Origin: an uncultured Desulfobacter sp. | GTDB lineage: Bacteria; Desulfobacterota; Desulfobacteria; Desulfobacterales; Desulfobacteraceae | Reading direction: 5' to 3' | Length of the DNA: 64,000 nt | NCBI RefSeq assembly: GCF_963664415.1 | Contig: NZ_OY761443.1 | Span: 310,001 to 374,000 of the forward strand | In this document: in pieces, positions 54,107 to 62,852 of the stretch | Layout: every line of letters begins with the position of its first letter | How positions within the stretch are numbered: position 1 is the stretch's first letter | Notes under the pieces: generated by a model | Told to the model about the DNA's origin: nothing | The model's database searches: none | The model's input: the letters and a program-made list of their open reading frames with translations, nothing else | Made by a program: the position numbers and the translations under genes

Positions 54107-54454
54107 CTAAGGAATATCCATAACAAGTTTCATGCCTTCGTAAACCTGGGCAAGTCTTTCTTTTGAAAGAGTTCCGATTTTTTCCTTCAAGCTGAGTTTG
54201 TCCACCGTTTTTATCTGTGTCATATTGATTACAGAGCGTTTGGGTAAATTGGCCTCGCCTTTGTGAAGACTCACGTTGCCCGGCAATTCACCAAATTTTA
54301 AAGTAGAGGTGATTGCTGCTACGATAACGGTATTCAATTTGCTGTCGTTCAGCAAGTCATTTTGCAGCACAAGCCCAGGGCGTTTACCCATGGGTTCAGA
54401 TCCCTTGGCCGGAGAGAAATTTACCCAATAAACAGAGCCTTTTCGGATTACCAT
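54107..54454 (-). CDS. mazF: MazF/PemK-type endoribonuclease toxin
   Basis: 115 residues. MVIRKGSVYWVNFSPAKGSE, then GKRPGLVLQNDLLN, VAAITSTLKFGELPGNVSLH and VINMTQIKTVDKLSLKEKIG are the ordered motifs of MazF, with the catalytic R (KRPGLV) and T/S (ITST). It cuts mRNA when the antitoxin is lost. Overlaps the antitoxin gene by seven bases. Complete and flanked by direct copies of a 135-bp repeat, so it could be a mobile cassette. Confidence 0.93.
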   Translation of the reverse strand: MVIRKGSVYWVNFSPAKGSEPMGKRPGLVLQNDLLNDSKLNTVIVAAITSTLKFGELPGNVSLHKGEANLPKRSVINMTQIKTVDKLSLKEKIGTLSKERLAQVYEGMKLVMDIP

Positions 54455-54702
54455 TCCTGCCCCTCTTCGGCATCAACCTCCTCAAACCAACGGGTCCAAT
54501 TAAGCTGTTCTTTTTGGATCAATTCATCTGAATAAATCCGGTCATATGCATCTCGGACCTGCTTTTTTTTTTCTGATATAATTTTTTCTTTTAGAACCGC
54601 AGAAATAAATTTGCTTCTAGAGAGTCCTTTTTTTTTGCTGATTTCGTTAATAGTTGCCACTAAATCTTTTGGCATGGTAATGGCTATCTTTTGAGTATGC
54701 AT
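54448..54702 (-). CDS. Ribbon-helix-helix antitoxin partner of MazF
   Basis: 84 residues. MHTQKIAITMPKDLVATINE and KKKGLSRSKFISAVLKEKI form a ribbon-helix-helix DNA-binding domain; the acidic tail NWTRWFEEVDAEEGQEW would block MazF. ATG 54700-54702 is preferred (AGGA upstream). An in-frame start at 54729 also exists. Confidence 0.85.
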   Translation of the reverse strand: MHTQKIAITMPKDLVATINEISKKKGLSRSKFISAVLKEKIISEKKKQVRDAYDRIYSDELIQKEQLNWTRWFEEVDAEEGQEW

Positions 54703-54799
54703 GTAGTGTATTCCTTTTTTATATATCATAAAAAAGGATACTTATTGATATTCTTTGTGTCAAGTGATTTAACCTGCGTGGAGGGTTGATAGGGTTGGG

Positions 54800-54950
54800 G
54801 TCGGCTTTGTTGGTTGTTGGTTGGTTGTTGGTTGGGGTCGGGCCACACTTGGTTGTTGGTTGCCACGTTGTTGGTTGGGGTCGGGCCACACTTGGTTGTT
54901 GGTTGCCACGTTGTTGGTTGGGGTGTTGGTTGGGGTCGGGCCACACCAAT
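54800..54950. repeat. G/T-rich tandem repeat, 43-bp unit
   Basis: Unit GGTTGGGGTCGGGCCACACTT plus GGTTGTTGGTTGCCACGTTGTT starts at 54830 and 54873, with a third partial, rearranged unit to 54950. GG runs spaced by TT or TTGTT could form two-tier G-quadruplexes on the plus strand. The unit ends in the same GGGGTCGGGCCACAC motif that begins the 135-bp repeat. Confidence 0.85.
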
Positions 54951-55068
54951 ATACCGATTTTATTACGATTAGACTCAAAATCAGCCCCAAATCCACCTTT
55001 AAACCAACATTTTTAACCCCGAAAATAGCAGTTTAAAGTTTTGCATCCCATTCAATCAGATTCCAACC
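54932..55068. repeat. 135-bp repeat, copy 2
   Basis: Matches 53947-54081: GGGGTCGGGCCACACC, AAATCCACCTTTAAACCAA, CCCGAAAATAGCAGTTTAA. Continuous with the G-rich tandem repeat on its left and a RAYT fragment on its right. Confidence 0.75.
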
Positions 55069-55083
55069 ATTTCCCATATTACT

Positions 55084-55198
55084 GTGATATGCAACCTGTT
55101 GCTCACGAAGTTCAAAAATCCCTTCACTCTCTACAACCTGTCTGCCCCGAACTCGCCCTGTCAATCCATCTTTCACATCTTTGACAAAGCAAATGAGT
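55084..55198 (-). pseudogene. Second fragment of the RAYT C terminus
   Basis: Reads FVKDVKDGLTGRVRGRQVV, then ESEGIFELREQQVAYH, nearly the same as the end of the fragment at 53141-53500. About 38 codons only. Confidence 0.65.
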
Positions 55199-55437
55199 CC
55201 GACCTAACAAGGCCTATTTGGGTGTACCACCGGGAATTTGACATCGCTACGGCGGCCTGAGTAAAGTCCTGCTCATTCACGGCCCGAATCCTTTTCTTGA
55301 AGTGTTGGAATCGGTTAGGTCCCAGGTTAAATCACATGTCGGGGGGGGGGGCACAGGCTTGGCTTGTTGGCTTATTGCGGGGTAAAACACCTCTTATCAG
55401 GATTAATTATTTGGATTTCAATCGCTCCATAACTGAT

Positions 55438-55748
55438 TCAAGTTGATTTCATTAACAGGATTCTTTTCAATGCTATACGGTAGACTTCCATATCTTCCCG
55501 TTTATCAATGGCAATGATTTTAATTATTTGCCCACTTTCATGATAGACAATCCTGATTTGCTTCCTGACCGCTTACAGTTTAAAATAGCCTTCAAGGTTG
55601 ATACCGGCTTTGTTATCAAGGGGAGTGCCATACTTTGGATTTTGTTCCAATTTCACAAGCTGTTTCAAAACTTGCTTTTTACACTGCCATCCAGTCTGTT
55701 AAAGTCCGCATGGGCCTCTGGAATCAGTTCAACTTTCCAGGTCGGCAC
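55438..55748 (-). pseudogene. RelE-type toxin with a frameshift and a nonsense codon
   Basis: From GTG 55746-55748: VPTWKVELIPEAHADFNRLD then, after a one-base loss in an A run (five A where six restore frame), KKQVLKQLVKLEQNPKYGTP and GYFKL, TAA, AVRKQIRIVYHESGQIIKII. The order matches RelE toxins. The 311-base length equals 104 codons minus one base. Inactive. Confidence 0.75.
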
Positions 55749-55926
55749 GGGTTAAGCCCTCTGCGTCTATCAAATCATCCAGATTAAGGGTTGATTTACT
55801 ATGTCTGCGTTCTTTTATAATTCCGGCAAGATAGACATGCTCAAGAATATCTTTTGCCTTTTCTGTTCGCGCCCACTCATCAAAGGGGATAATTACCGCA
55901 AGTTGCGGGTCTACTCTTGTTATGCG
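55729..55926 (-). pseudogene. Antitoxin fragment preceding the relE pseudogene
   Basis: Frame without start reading VDPQLAVIIPFDEWARTEKA, then RRHSKSTLNLDDLIDAEGLT to a TGA at 55729, overlapping the relE start. Looks like the C-terminal part of the RelE partner antitoxin. Its N terminus is replaced by the end of the PIN gene. Confidence 0.5.
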
Positions 55927-56306
55927 TTAGTGGTGATTTAAATATTCGGGAATGGAAAAAGCTAAACCTGAAAAGTTACGCAGTATTTTTTTGTCCATGG
56001 TGATTAACGGGATACTCAAATCTTGAGCCAAATTTACAAATTCACAATTGTAGGCTGAGCACCCAGTCTTTTGGGATAATTTTAAAACTTTCAGCGTGTT
56101 AACTTCATACTCTTTTTGGTGTAATACCTTTTCCGCTTCTCCAAAGATTTGGAATGCATCGGTCAATGAAATAATGTCTTTTCGAATATAAAATGACAGC
56201 ACATTTCTAAATTCACTCCGCCATAACAACGGGGTTGACCACTCAGGTGTTTTAAGGAATAGCTGCTCAGCAAGGTCAGAATATTCACCATTTAAATAAA
56301 AATAGC

Positions 56307-57738
56307 CTGATTATAACGGATTTAGGGGAACAGCGACCAAAAAAGATCTAATCATTGGGAGGATGAAAAAACTTTATTTGTAACCTATTGAAATTAAAAG
56401 AGATTTCGACTAGACTTTTTGCTAATAATTTCATATAGTTAGAGACCAAACCCGCCAAGGAGGTCTCTAACTATATGTGGGAAACAGATACAAAATCCAC
56501 AACCCAAAACCATAGAACCATATGTGTGCCCTTTTCTCAAGATGCTTATAACGACATTGTTCAAAATCCTGATAAATTTCGGAACTGTCTCGATGAAAAA
56601 ATTAAGCTTTTCCCGGAACTATTTCCAGCTGATATTTTCCAAGAAGGATATCTAATGAAAGATATCTATCACTCAAAAAAAATGTCGATTCCTATTAGGC
56701 GAATCGAGATGGCCGGCATTGCTTATACAGTGCGCCCTTCCTTTGTGACGCCCTATCTTACTGGTTTGGTTGACGAGGTTGAAAAAGCCCTTTTCATGCG
56801 AAAATTCAATGTGCCCTTCTGGGCACTGAGCCACATTTTCGGTAAAAATCCAATGTATTGGTACCGGATTGAACAGTCACTTGGTCGCAATAGTATTGTT
56901 GGAACAACCGTCCGGCAATCAGGCGACATTCCCCAACATCTTGCGGCGGATGAGAAGCACACCCGGATTCTGGGAGAAAAAACGTATGTGGCAACAACTG
57001 TTGGAAATGGCTGTATTCTTGGAGTTTCTGTTGCTCAAAATGCTGGAAAGCAAGCCTTGACCGAAGCATATCAATTTTATCGGGATGAGGCCCAATGCCT
57101 ACAGCCTGAATATTCGCCGGAGACTGTCAATATGGATGGATGGAAAGCTACCCGGCAGGCATGGAAAAGCCTTTTTCCATCGGTAGCCATCGTTTGTTGT
57201 TTTCTGCATGTATTCATAAAAATTCGTGATCGGGCGAAGAAAAAATACAGAGACATTTTTGATGAAACAGCATCAAAGCTATGGGATTGTTATCGGGCTG
57301 AAAGCAAAATATCATTTTCACAGCGAATCAGAAGGTTGATCGAATGGTGCAAAAAGCAAGATACCCCGAATGTTATATCAGACCCCATAAAAAAATTACG
57401 GGAAAATATTGTTTCATACAGAAATGCCTATGACCATCCCAAGGCACACAGAACGAGTAATATGATTGACAGATTGATGCAAAGAATGGATCGTCACCTG
57501 TTCAGCACTCAGTATTTTCATGGATCAATGGATGCAGCGCAACTGAGTATTCGAGGATGGGCACTTATTCATAATTTTGCTCCTTACAACCCAGAGACAG
57601 TCAAAAGGCATAACGGCTTCAAAAGCCCAGCTGAAAGGCTGAATCATTTTAAATATCACGACAACTGGTTGCACAACCTTTACATTTCGGCTTCTTTGGG
57701 GGGGTATCGAAGCCCTCCCCAAAATCCGATATAATCAG
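56307..57738 (+). mobile_element. 1,432-bp insertion sequence with 8-bp target duplication
   Basis: Ends are CTGATTATAACGGATTTAGG (left) and, read inward from the right, CTGATTATATCGGATTTTGG. Identical AAAATAGC flanks lie at 56299-56306 and 57739-57746. One transposase gene fills it. The ends also match the small element at 35043. I cannot assign the IS family by name. Confidence 0.93.
56475..57734 (+). CDS. IS transposase, family not assigned
   Basis: 419 residues on the plus strand, start ATG 56475 following AGGAGG at 56458. Likely DDE/RNase-H fold: HLAADEKHTRILGEKTYVA, NMDGWKATRQAWKSLFPSVA, CCFLHVFIKIRDRAKKKY and a late HNFAPYNPETVKRHNGFKSP. The three acids would be D in ADEK, D in NMDGW and an E or D near the end. 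The stop codon lies within the right terminal repeat. Intact, so the element may be active. Confidence 0.85.
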   Translation: MWETDTKSTTQNHRTICVPFSQDAYNDIVQNPDKFRNCLDEKIKLFPELFPADIFQEGYLMKDIYHSKKMSIPIRRIEMAGIAYTVRPSFVTPYLTGLVDEVEKALFMRKFNVPFWALSHIFGKNPMYWYRIEQSLGRNSIVGTTVRQSGDIPQHLAADEKHTRILGEKTYVATTVGNGCILGVSVAQNAGKQALTEAYQFYRDEAQCLQPEYSPETVNMDGWKATRQAWKSLFPSVAIVCCFLHVFIKIRDRAKKKYRDIFDETASKLWDCYRAESKISFSQRIRRLIEWCKKQDTPNVISDPIKKLRENIVSYRNAYDHPKAHRTSNMIDRLMQRMDRHLFSTQYFHGSMDAAQLSIRGWALIHNFAPYNPETVKRHNGFKSPAERLNHFKYHDNWLHNLYISASLGGYRSPPQNPI

Positions 57739-57770
57739 AAAATAGCTAATCACATTCGTATCGACGACAA

Positions 57771-58013
57771 TCATAGCCTGCCTTCGTTACGAATTTGATT
57801 TAACAGCGTGTCATCAAGTACATAATCCTTTGTTTTTTCACGAAGTTCCCTTGCAACTACCAAATGCTGTTTTGCATCAATTTTTGTGCTTTTTGTGGCT
57901 TTTTCTATCAAAAAAATCACCTCACTATTGATACTTCTATGATTTTGTGAAGCAAGTTGTTTTAATATTTCATAGGTTGGATCAGGTATATTTTTTAATG
58001 TGATGCTTGCCAT
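57771..58013 (-). CDS. vapB: FitA/VapB-type ribbon-helix-helix antitoxin
   Basis: 80 residues: MASITLKNIPDPTYEILKQL then ASQNHRSINSEVIFLIEKA, a FitA-like RHH domain, and a C-terminal DYVLDDTLLNQIRNEGRL tail. GGAGG precedes the ATG. It overlaps the start of the IS-interrupted vapC by four bases (ATGA). With its toxin broken it is now an orphan antitoxin. Confidence 0.88.
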   Translation of the reverse strand: MASITLKNIPDPTYEILKQLASQNHRSINSEVIFLIEKATKSTKIDAKQHLVVARELREKTKDYVLDDTLLNQIRNEGRL

Positions 58014-58516
58014 GTTACCTCCAAATCGAATGAACCGTTATGAAACCATAATGGTTTATTCTGTGTGCCGTGTCAACTACTAAAGCCAGAGGTTTTTATC
58101 TGCATGTAATTTCATAACAATTTTTATAGCCGCAAATCACACTAATTGTTTGAATTTCAATCCCTGTGCTTCCTGAAAATAAATCCGGCCTATTTCTAAA
58201 ATATTTGTCAGGTGATGTTCAGGCAGCTGCTGATCAAAAATATTTTTTGGTCTGGCTTGTCCAGGTTAGGTTTGTCTGATGTTAAGAGAACTAAACGATC
58301 GTCATTCGACTAACAATAAGGAGACTTCTTCCCAACGTTGCATAAAAATTATTTAAAAAAGAATGACCACGCTGAAGTTGTAAATGACTTTTTAAAAATA
58401 TGGATCTCAGCAGAACTTAACTGACTGTGTGACCCTGATTTTACTTTTTTTACTTAAAATTTTTACCCTATGACTTCTGCAACGATGGGGTTCTTTTTTC
58501 AAATTCGGTAAATGTC
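58014..58516. other. Non-coding stretch of about 500 bases
   Basis: AT-rich. No coding frame, RNA gene or repeat that I can support, apart from a small inverted pair ACCGTTATGAAACCATAATGGT near 58032 upstream of vapB that could be an operator. Confidence 0.4.
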
Positions 58517-58666
58517 TTACAATCGTTCCCCAAATGATACATCATCAATCTTATCATATCCGTGTATGACTCTGTTCCGCATATTAATGATCTGCCTTTT
58601 GGACGATATGTTTATCTTCTCATCCAGTTTATGTATCATAATTATTGTTGAATCTTGAGACGCCAT
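58517..58666 (-). pseudogene. Remnant of a HEPN-type protein
   Basis: ATG 58664-58666 gives 49 codons including KRQIINMRNRVIHGYDKIDD. RNRVIHGY fits the HEPN R-x4-H-x-Y motif, but the N-terminal helices are missing. It could be a broken HepT. Confidence 0.5.
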
Positions 58667-58674
58667 CTTCTGCA

Positions 58675-58884
58675 CTATATTAAAAAAAAAGGACCCGCCA
58701 TGGGCTTATGCTTTCTGGTGGGGTGATTGCCCATTCGATGCAGCGCCTGGATAAAATCCGTAAATTGGTTGGTGGCCTCTTTGGTTCCGGGATTTTGGGT
58801 TATTTCGATCTTTTGGATGTTGCTGAAATCGACCGAACCGGAGAACGCAACGAGTTCCCGTTTTGCCTGTTCTGAAAGTTTCAT
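58675..58884 (-). CDS. Small protein paired with the nucleotidyltransferase gene
   Basis: 69 residues starting MKLSEQAKRELVAFSGSVDF, with KEATNQFTDFIQALHRMGNH. Coupled to the gene upstream by a four-base overlap (ATGA). Similar small proteins accompany DUF6036/AbiEii-like nucleotidyltransferases, but I cannot assign a function. Confidence 0.5.
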   Translation of the reverse strand: MKLSEQAKRELVAFSGSVDFSNIQKIEITQNPGTKEATNQFTDFIQALHRMGNHPTRKHKPMAGPFFLI

Positions 58885-59429
58885 GAAAACTCATTCCTAA
58901 GCTGAACCAACAGGTTCTGTTTATTGAAAAGGTCAAAATAGTCTTTAAGAAGTTCCCAGTCAACATTTTGTTGGTTCATCTTTTTGTACTTCAGAAGCAG
59001 ACGCATATCCTGAAAATCGGCAGCGTGGCGCGACGGCTCATTTGCGATCGCTTGGACTTTCAGGCCGATAATATCTTCAGGAGAAAGTACTTTTACCGAA
59101 TATTGATCAAAAACCGTAAAACTTTGTACCCGGGTAAGCATCTCTCTGGAAAGGTGCCTGAACGCATGAATGATATCGATATGACCCAACGTTTTAATGC
59201 TGGAGGAATATTGTGAAATATTTTCGGTTTTATAAATGCATGAATACATGGCAGAAGATAGAACCTTCTCTGCTTTTTCAAGATCATCGACCAGGATCAA
59301 GAAGTCAATATCTATGGTCGAACGGAGAATGCCCATGACACCAAGTGCAAATCCTCCAATGAGACCATATTGGATGCCTTCTTCTTCAAAAGGTTGAATG
59401 ACCTGCTTAAAGACCAGTTCAAAATTCAT
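58881..59429 (-). CDS. Nucleotidyltransferase-fold protein (AbiEii/DUF6036-like)
   Basis: 182 residues. IQYGLIGGFALGVMGILRST and DIDFLILVDDLEKAEKVL hold the GG...D-x-D-type nucleotidyltransferase signature; KVLSPEDIIGLKVQAIANEP and RHAADFQDMRLLLKY are typical later motifs. Such genes belong to toxin-antitoxin or abortive-infection style modules. The partner would be the small downstream gene or the HEPN remnant at 58517. Confidence 0.75.
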   Translation of the reverse strand: MNFELVFKQVIQPFEEEGIQYGLIGGFALGVMGILRSTIDIDFLILVDDLEKAEKVLSSAMYSCIYKTENISQYSSSIKTLGHIDIIHAFRHLSREMLTRVQSFTVFDQYSVKVLSPEDIIGLKVQAIANEPSRHAADFQDMRLLLKYKKMNQQNVDWELLKDYFDLFNKQNLLVQLRNEFS

Positions 59430-60092
59430 AATTTTATTTTATTTTTTTTGGGGGTCGGGCCATACTTTAAAAAGATTGATTCAGCAGAAATTCTTTTTTA
59501 TGACACCGGTGCGTAACATGTTAAATATGGTCTGGTATGTAATGTCTCTTAGCTCGTGGCGATACTTAAAGTAATTGCTGATGCTCAAAGTAAAACAGAA
59601 TCGGCATGTCCAGTGCGAGGCTTTTATCCGGATAAAGAATGTTTTTTGGGTTCCTGGCGTAAAAATTCAATATTGGTGACTTACCCCCAGTGTTCTTCTG
59701 CTTGTGGAAATAGCCAGGTCAAGGCCTCTTTTGGGAAGTCTAAAAATAAATTTTTAAAATTGTGATCATGGAATTTCATAAATTCTTAGACAGGGTCTGA
59801 CCCTGCTAACCATCAAAGCTCTCAAAAATCAGATATGGACACAGCTCCGCCCTGTCGGTTACGGATTGAGTCGTTCCGATTAATAAAAACGCATTAGAAT
59901 ACAGCAATAATTGTGCAACAGTGCAGTGACGTTGTATTATTTGTACTACATTGAAATATTAATATGACTCTATCGATATAGAATGCTATTATTATATTGG
60001 CTGAATAATAAAAGCAATATTTATTACATTTGTTTCACAAGATCTATTTAAATTCGGGATCTAAATCCAAAATCGGACATAAATAACCAATT
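59430..60092. other. About 660 bases without a supported gene
   Basis: Begins with T-run then GGGGGTCGGGCCATAC, the same motif that opens the repeats at 53947 and 54932, and later has the small palindrome CAGGGTCTGACCCTG near 59792-59806. No coding frame or RNA gene is convincing. Confidence 0.4.
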
Positions 60093-60891
60093 TTAATTTT
60101 GCTGCAGCAGTTTAATCAAAAACGTTGGGGTAGCGCTTTTAAACCAATAATTGCCGTAAAGCCTGTTCCTAAAAAACAACAATATATCGAAAGGATTGTA
60201 GACCCTTTCTTTCCCCAAAAAGGAGTAGCCGTTGTACCATTCCCGCAGCGTATCAATATCTATTCCGTCAAGGCGTTCGTGAAAAGTTTGAGTCAGTTCT
60301 TTTTCGGTATAGCCGCAAAGCGCTCCCATGTCAGGCTGCAAACTTATATCTTCCAGATTGTTTAGATCGCTGAAAATACTTACACGGCTGAATTTGCTTA
60401 CTCCGGTAATGAAGCAAAACCGGATATAACGATCGCTGTCTTTGATAACCGAGTAAAAATTCTTGAGACCGTCCAGCATCTCTTCGGCTTTAGTGTGATC
60501 AAATTCTTAAATCGTCCGTTTATTGTCAAACCTGCGATGTTCACACCGGCGTGATGGGCATTGGCGGCAAGAATTTCTTCGAAAAAATCATTCAGATGTT
60601 GATTGTCGAAAAACCGCCCCCCCGGCAAAACTAATTGAAATAACGGGATGAGTCTCTTCCCAGTCCCAGTTTTTTTTCAAGACAAAGCCTTTTAAACAAC
60701 ACTTTTTGCCCTTCAAACGCGCATTTTAAGGTATCGACAAAAAGACTTTTGCCGAACCGGCGAGGGCGGGATAAGAAATAGTATTTCCCGGAATCACACA
60801 GATGCTGGACATATTGGCTTTTGTCCACATAATAGGCGTTTCCGTTAATTATTTCAGAAAACGTTGAGAGGCCTATGGGGAGTTTTTTCAT
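60093..60891 (-). pseudogene. AAA-ATPase-like/DUF1703 gene, frameshifted and 3'-truncated
   Basis: Starts MKKLPIGLSTFSEIINGNAY and YVDKSQYVQHL, with the P-loop-like RPRRFGKSLFVDTL, as in the AAA-ATPase-like plus DUF1703 nuclease family. Near 60655 the frame shifts (…GGRFFDNQHLNDFFEEIL) and again near 60500 (MLDGLKNFYSVIKDSDRYIR, CFITGVSKFSRVSIFSDLNN). It lacks part of the middle and the C-terminal nuclease domain. Inserted directly after rmlB. Confidence 0.8.
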
Positions 60892-61995
60892 TCAGATCGG
60901 TTCAGAATAGTTTGTCGCAATCCACTTTTTATAGGAATCGCTCAGCAGGTTATTCCACCATGGTTGATGGTTCAGGAACCAGGTAAGGGTTTTGCGGATA
61001 CCGGTTTCAAAGGATTCGTCGGGTAAAAAACCAAGATCATTCTTGATCTTTTGGGCATTGATCGCATACCGCCGGTCATGCCCTAACCTGTCTTTCACGT
61101 GGGTAATCAAAATTTTCGGATCCGTTGCCTGTGCTGCCGGAGAGGCGGAAAATCGTTCAGCAAGGCTCTTATCGTTGGAAAACTGCTCCAGGAGCAAGTC
61201 GCAAATCAGATGAACTATATCAATATTTGCCCATTCATTGGTGCCGCCGATATTATATGTCTGACCGGATACGCCCTTTTCCAATATCAAGTCCACACCC
61301 CGGTTGTGGTCGTCTACGTAAAGCCAGTCACGGATTTGCCTGCCGTCACCATATATCGGCAGGGATTTATTAAACAGGATATTAATAATCACAAGGGGGA
61401 TCAATTTTTCAGGGAACTGAAAAGGTCCGTAGTTGTTGGAGCAATTACTGATTGTGGTGTTGAGCCCGTAGGTCTCGTGGTATGCCCGAACCAAATGGTC
61501 GGAAGATGCCTTGCTGGCAGCATAGGGGGAATTGGGCGCATAGGGTGTTGATTCCGTAAAGGCAGGATCGTTGGAGCCTAATGTGCCATACACCTCGTCT
61601 GTTGATATATGATGAAATCTGTGGGATTCCTTGCCGGCGTCCAACCAAATCTTTTTAGCGGCTTTGAGCAGGGTGTGGGTGCCGACAATGTTTGTGTTAA
61701 TGAATTCATCCGGGCCGTGGATAGATCTGTCGACGTGGGATTCTGCTGCAAAATGGACAATTGTGTCGATATTGTGATTTTCCAGCAGGGCCTCTACCAG
61801 TGGCTGATCTAAAATATTGCCGTGAACAAATTCAAATTTGGGGTTCTTTTCCGCTTCTGTCAGGTTGTCCTTATTGCCGGCATAAGTGAGGGCATCCAGA
61901 ACCACGATATGGTCTTCTGAGTATTTGCCAAGCCAGTAATATACGAAGTTGGTGCCGATAAAACCGGCCCCACCTGTAACAAGAAGGTTTTTCAT
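60892..61995 (-). CDS. rmlB: dTDP-glucose 4,6-dehydratase
   Basis: Second step of dTDP-L-rhamnose synthesis. 367 residues: LLVTGGAGFIGTNFVYYWL, HFAAESHVDRSIHGPDEFI, HHISTDEVYGTLG (catalytic T-D-E) and SPYAASKASSDHLVRAYHET (Y-x-x-x-K) are all there. Stop is followed at once by the broken ATPase gene. Overlaps rmlD by four bases. Confidence 0.97.
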   Translation of the reverse strand: MKNLLVTGGAGFIGTNFVYYWLGKYSEDHIVVLDALTYAGNKDNLTEAEKNPKFEFVHGNILDQPLVEALLENHNIDTIVHFAAESHVDRSIHGPDEFINTNIVGTHTLLKAAKKIWLDAGKESHRFHHISTDEVYGTLGSNDPAFTESTPYAPNSPYAASKASSDHLVRAYHETYGLNTTISNCSNNYGPFQFPEKLIPLVIINILFNKSLPIYGDGRQIRDWLYVDDHNRGVDLILEKGVSGQTYNIGGTNEWANIDIVHLICDLLLEQFSNDKSLAERFSASPAAQATDPKILITHVKDRLGHDRRYAINAQKIKNDLGFLPDESFETGIRKTLTWFLNHQPWWNNLLSDSYKKWIATNYSEPI

Positions 61996-62852
61996 TTGAG
62001 TTCCTTGAGCATGGATCTAAGCTGTTTGCGCCAGTGGATCGGCTTTATATCCAAAGCCTGCCAGAGGGATATTTTATCCAAAACGCTGTAAAAAGGGCGC
62101 TCGGCAGGAGTTGGATACTGGCTGGCCTGGATGGGGTTTATGGGGATTTCCTTTTGGATGAGATTCAGGTTCAGGGCTTCTTCCTGGATGGCGACGGCAA
62201 AGTCATACCAGGAGGCTACACCGGCATCAGTGAAATGGTGCGTGCCGGTCAATTTTTTATCAATTGCGCTCCATATGGCCGTAGCCAGACCGTTGGCCCA
62301 GGTGGGTGTGCCGATCTGTTCATCAATGACATCCAGTTCGGGCTTTGTCTCCATGAATTTAAGCATGCTTTTGACAAAATTGCTGCCGTGGGCGGAATAG
62401 AGCCAAGCGGTTCTTAAAATGGTGGCATCATTATCAAGGATTGCCCGGACGGCCAGTTCTCCTTTGAGTTTGGTTACACCGTAGATCGATACCGGATCCG
62501 GTTTGTCCTGGGGGAGATAGGGTTTGTGACTCATTCCGTTAAATATAAAATCTGTAGAGATATGGACCAGGTGGATCTTTTCTGCACTGCATATATCGGA
62601 AATCTGCCTGACGGCACCGTGATTGAGCCTGTCTGCAGTTTCCTGATCCTGCTCTGCTTTGTCCACTGCCGTGTAGGCGGCCGCGTTGATGAGAACATCC
62701 GGATGATTGTTGCGGATAAAAGCTGCAATTCGGTCAAAATCCATCAAATCAATTTCGGGGTAGTCATAGGCAAAGAGATTGATACCTGCCGGACAGGTTC
62801 TACCCAATTCCCACCCCAGTTGGCCGTTGGCACCAAAGAGCATGATTTTCAT
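61992..62852 (-). CDS. rmlD: dTDP-4-dehydrorhamnose reductase
   Basis: Last step of dTDP-L-rhamnose synthesis. 286 residues: KIMLFGANGQLGWELGRTC, NAAAYTAVDKAEQDQETADR, HISTDFIFNGMSHKPY and SIYGVTKLKGELAVR (Y-x-x-x-K). Overlaps rmlB downstream and rmlC upstream by four bases each. Confidence 0.96.
   Translation of the reverse strand: MKIMLFGANGQLGWELGRTCPAGINLFAYDYPEIDLMDFDRIAAFIRNNHPDVLINAAAYTAVDKAEQDQETADRLNHGAVRQISDICSAEKIHLVHISTDFIFNGMSHKPYLPQDKPDPVSIYGVTKLKGELAVRAILDNDATILRTAWLYSAHGSNFVKSMLKFMETKPELDVIDEQIGTPTWANGLATAIWSAIDKKLTGTHHFTDAGVASWYDFAVAIQEEALNLNLIQKEIPINPIQASQYPTPAERPFYSVLDKISLWQALDIKPIHWRKQLRSMLKELK

Larger units (their letters stand above)
55927..57774 (-). pseudogene. vapC: VapC-type PIN toxin gene split by an IS
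   Basis: The start MIVVDTNVISYF is at 57774-57739 and the rest, YLNGEYSDLAEQLFLKTPEW through LLWRSEFRNVLSFYIRK, CSAYNCEFVNLAQDL and a stop at 55927, lies beyond the IS. Removing 56307-57738 and one 8-bp duplicate (AAAATAGC) joins the halves exactly in frame as NVISYFYLNGEYSD. PIN acids (D5, E in RSEF, D/E in CEFV) are retained. So this was an intact toxin until the insertion. The antitoxin gene upstream is complete. Confidence 0.9.

Noticed and set aside
54719..54996. Open frames rich in Pro, Thr, Asn and Gln over the G/T repeat
   Set aside because: Three frames are all open only because the repeat lacks stops; not a protein.
59430..60092. Possible tRNA or small RNA in the gap before the ATPase remnant
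   Set aside because: I could not find a cloverleaf, T-loop GTTCRA box or strong terminator.
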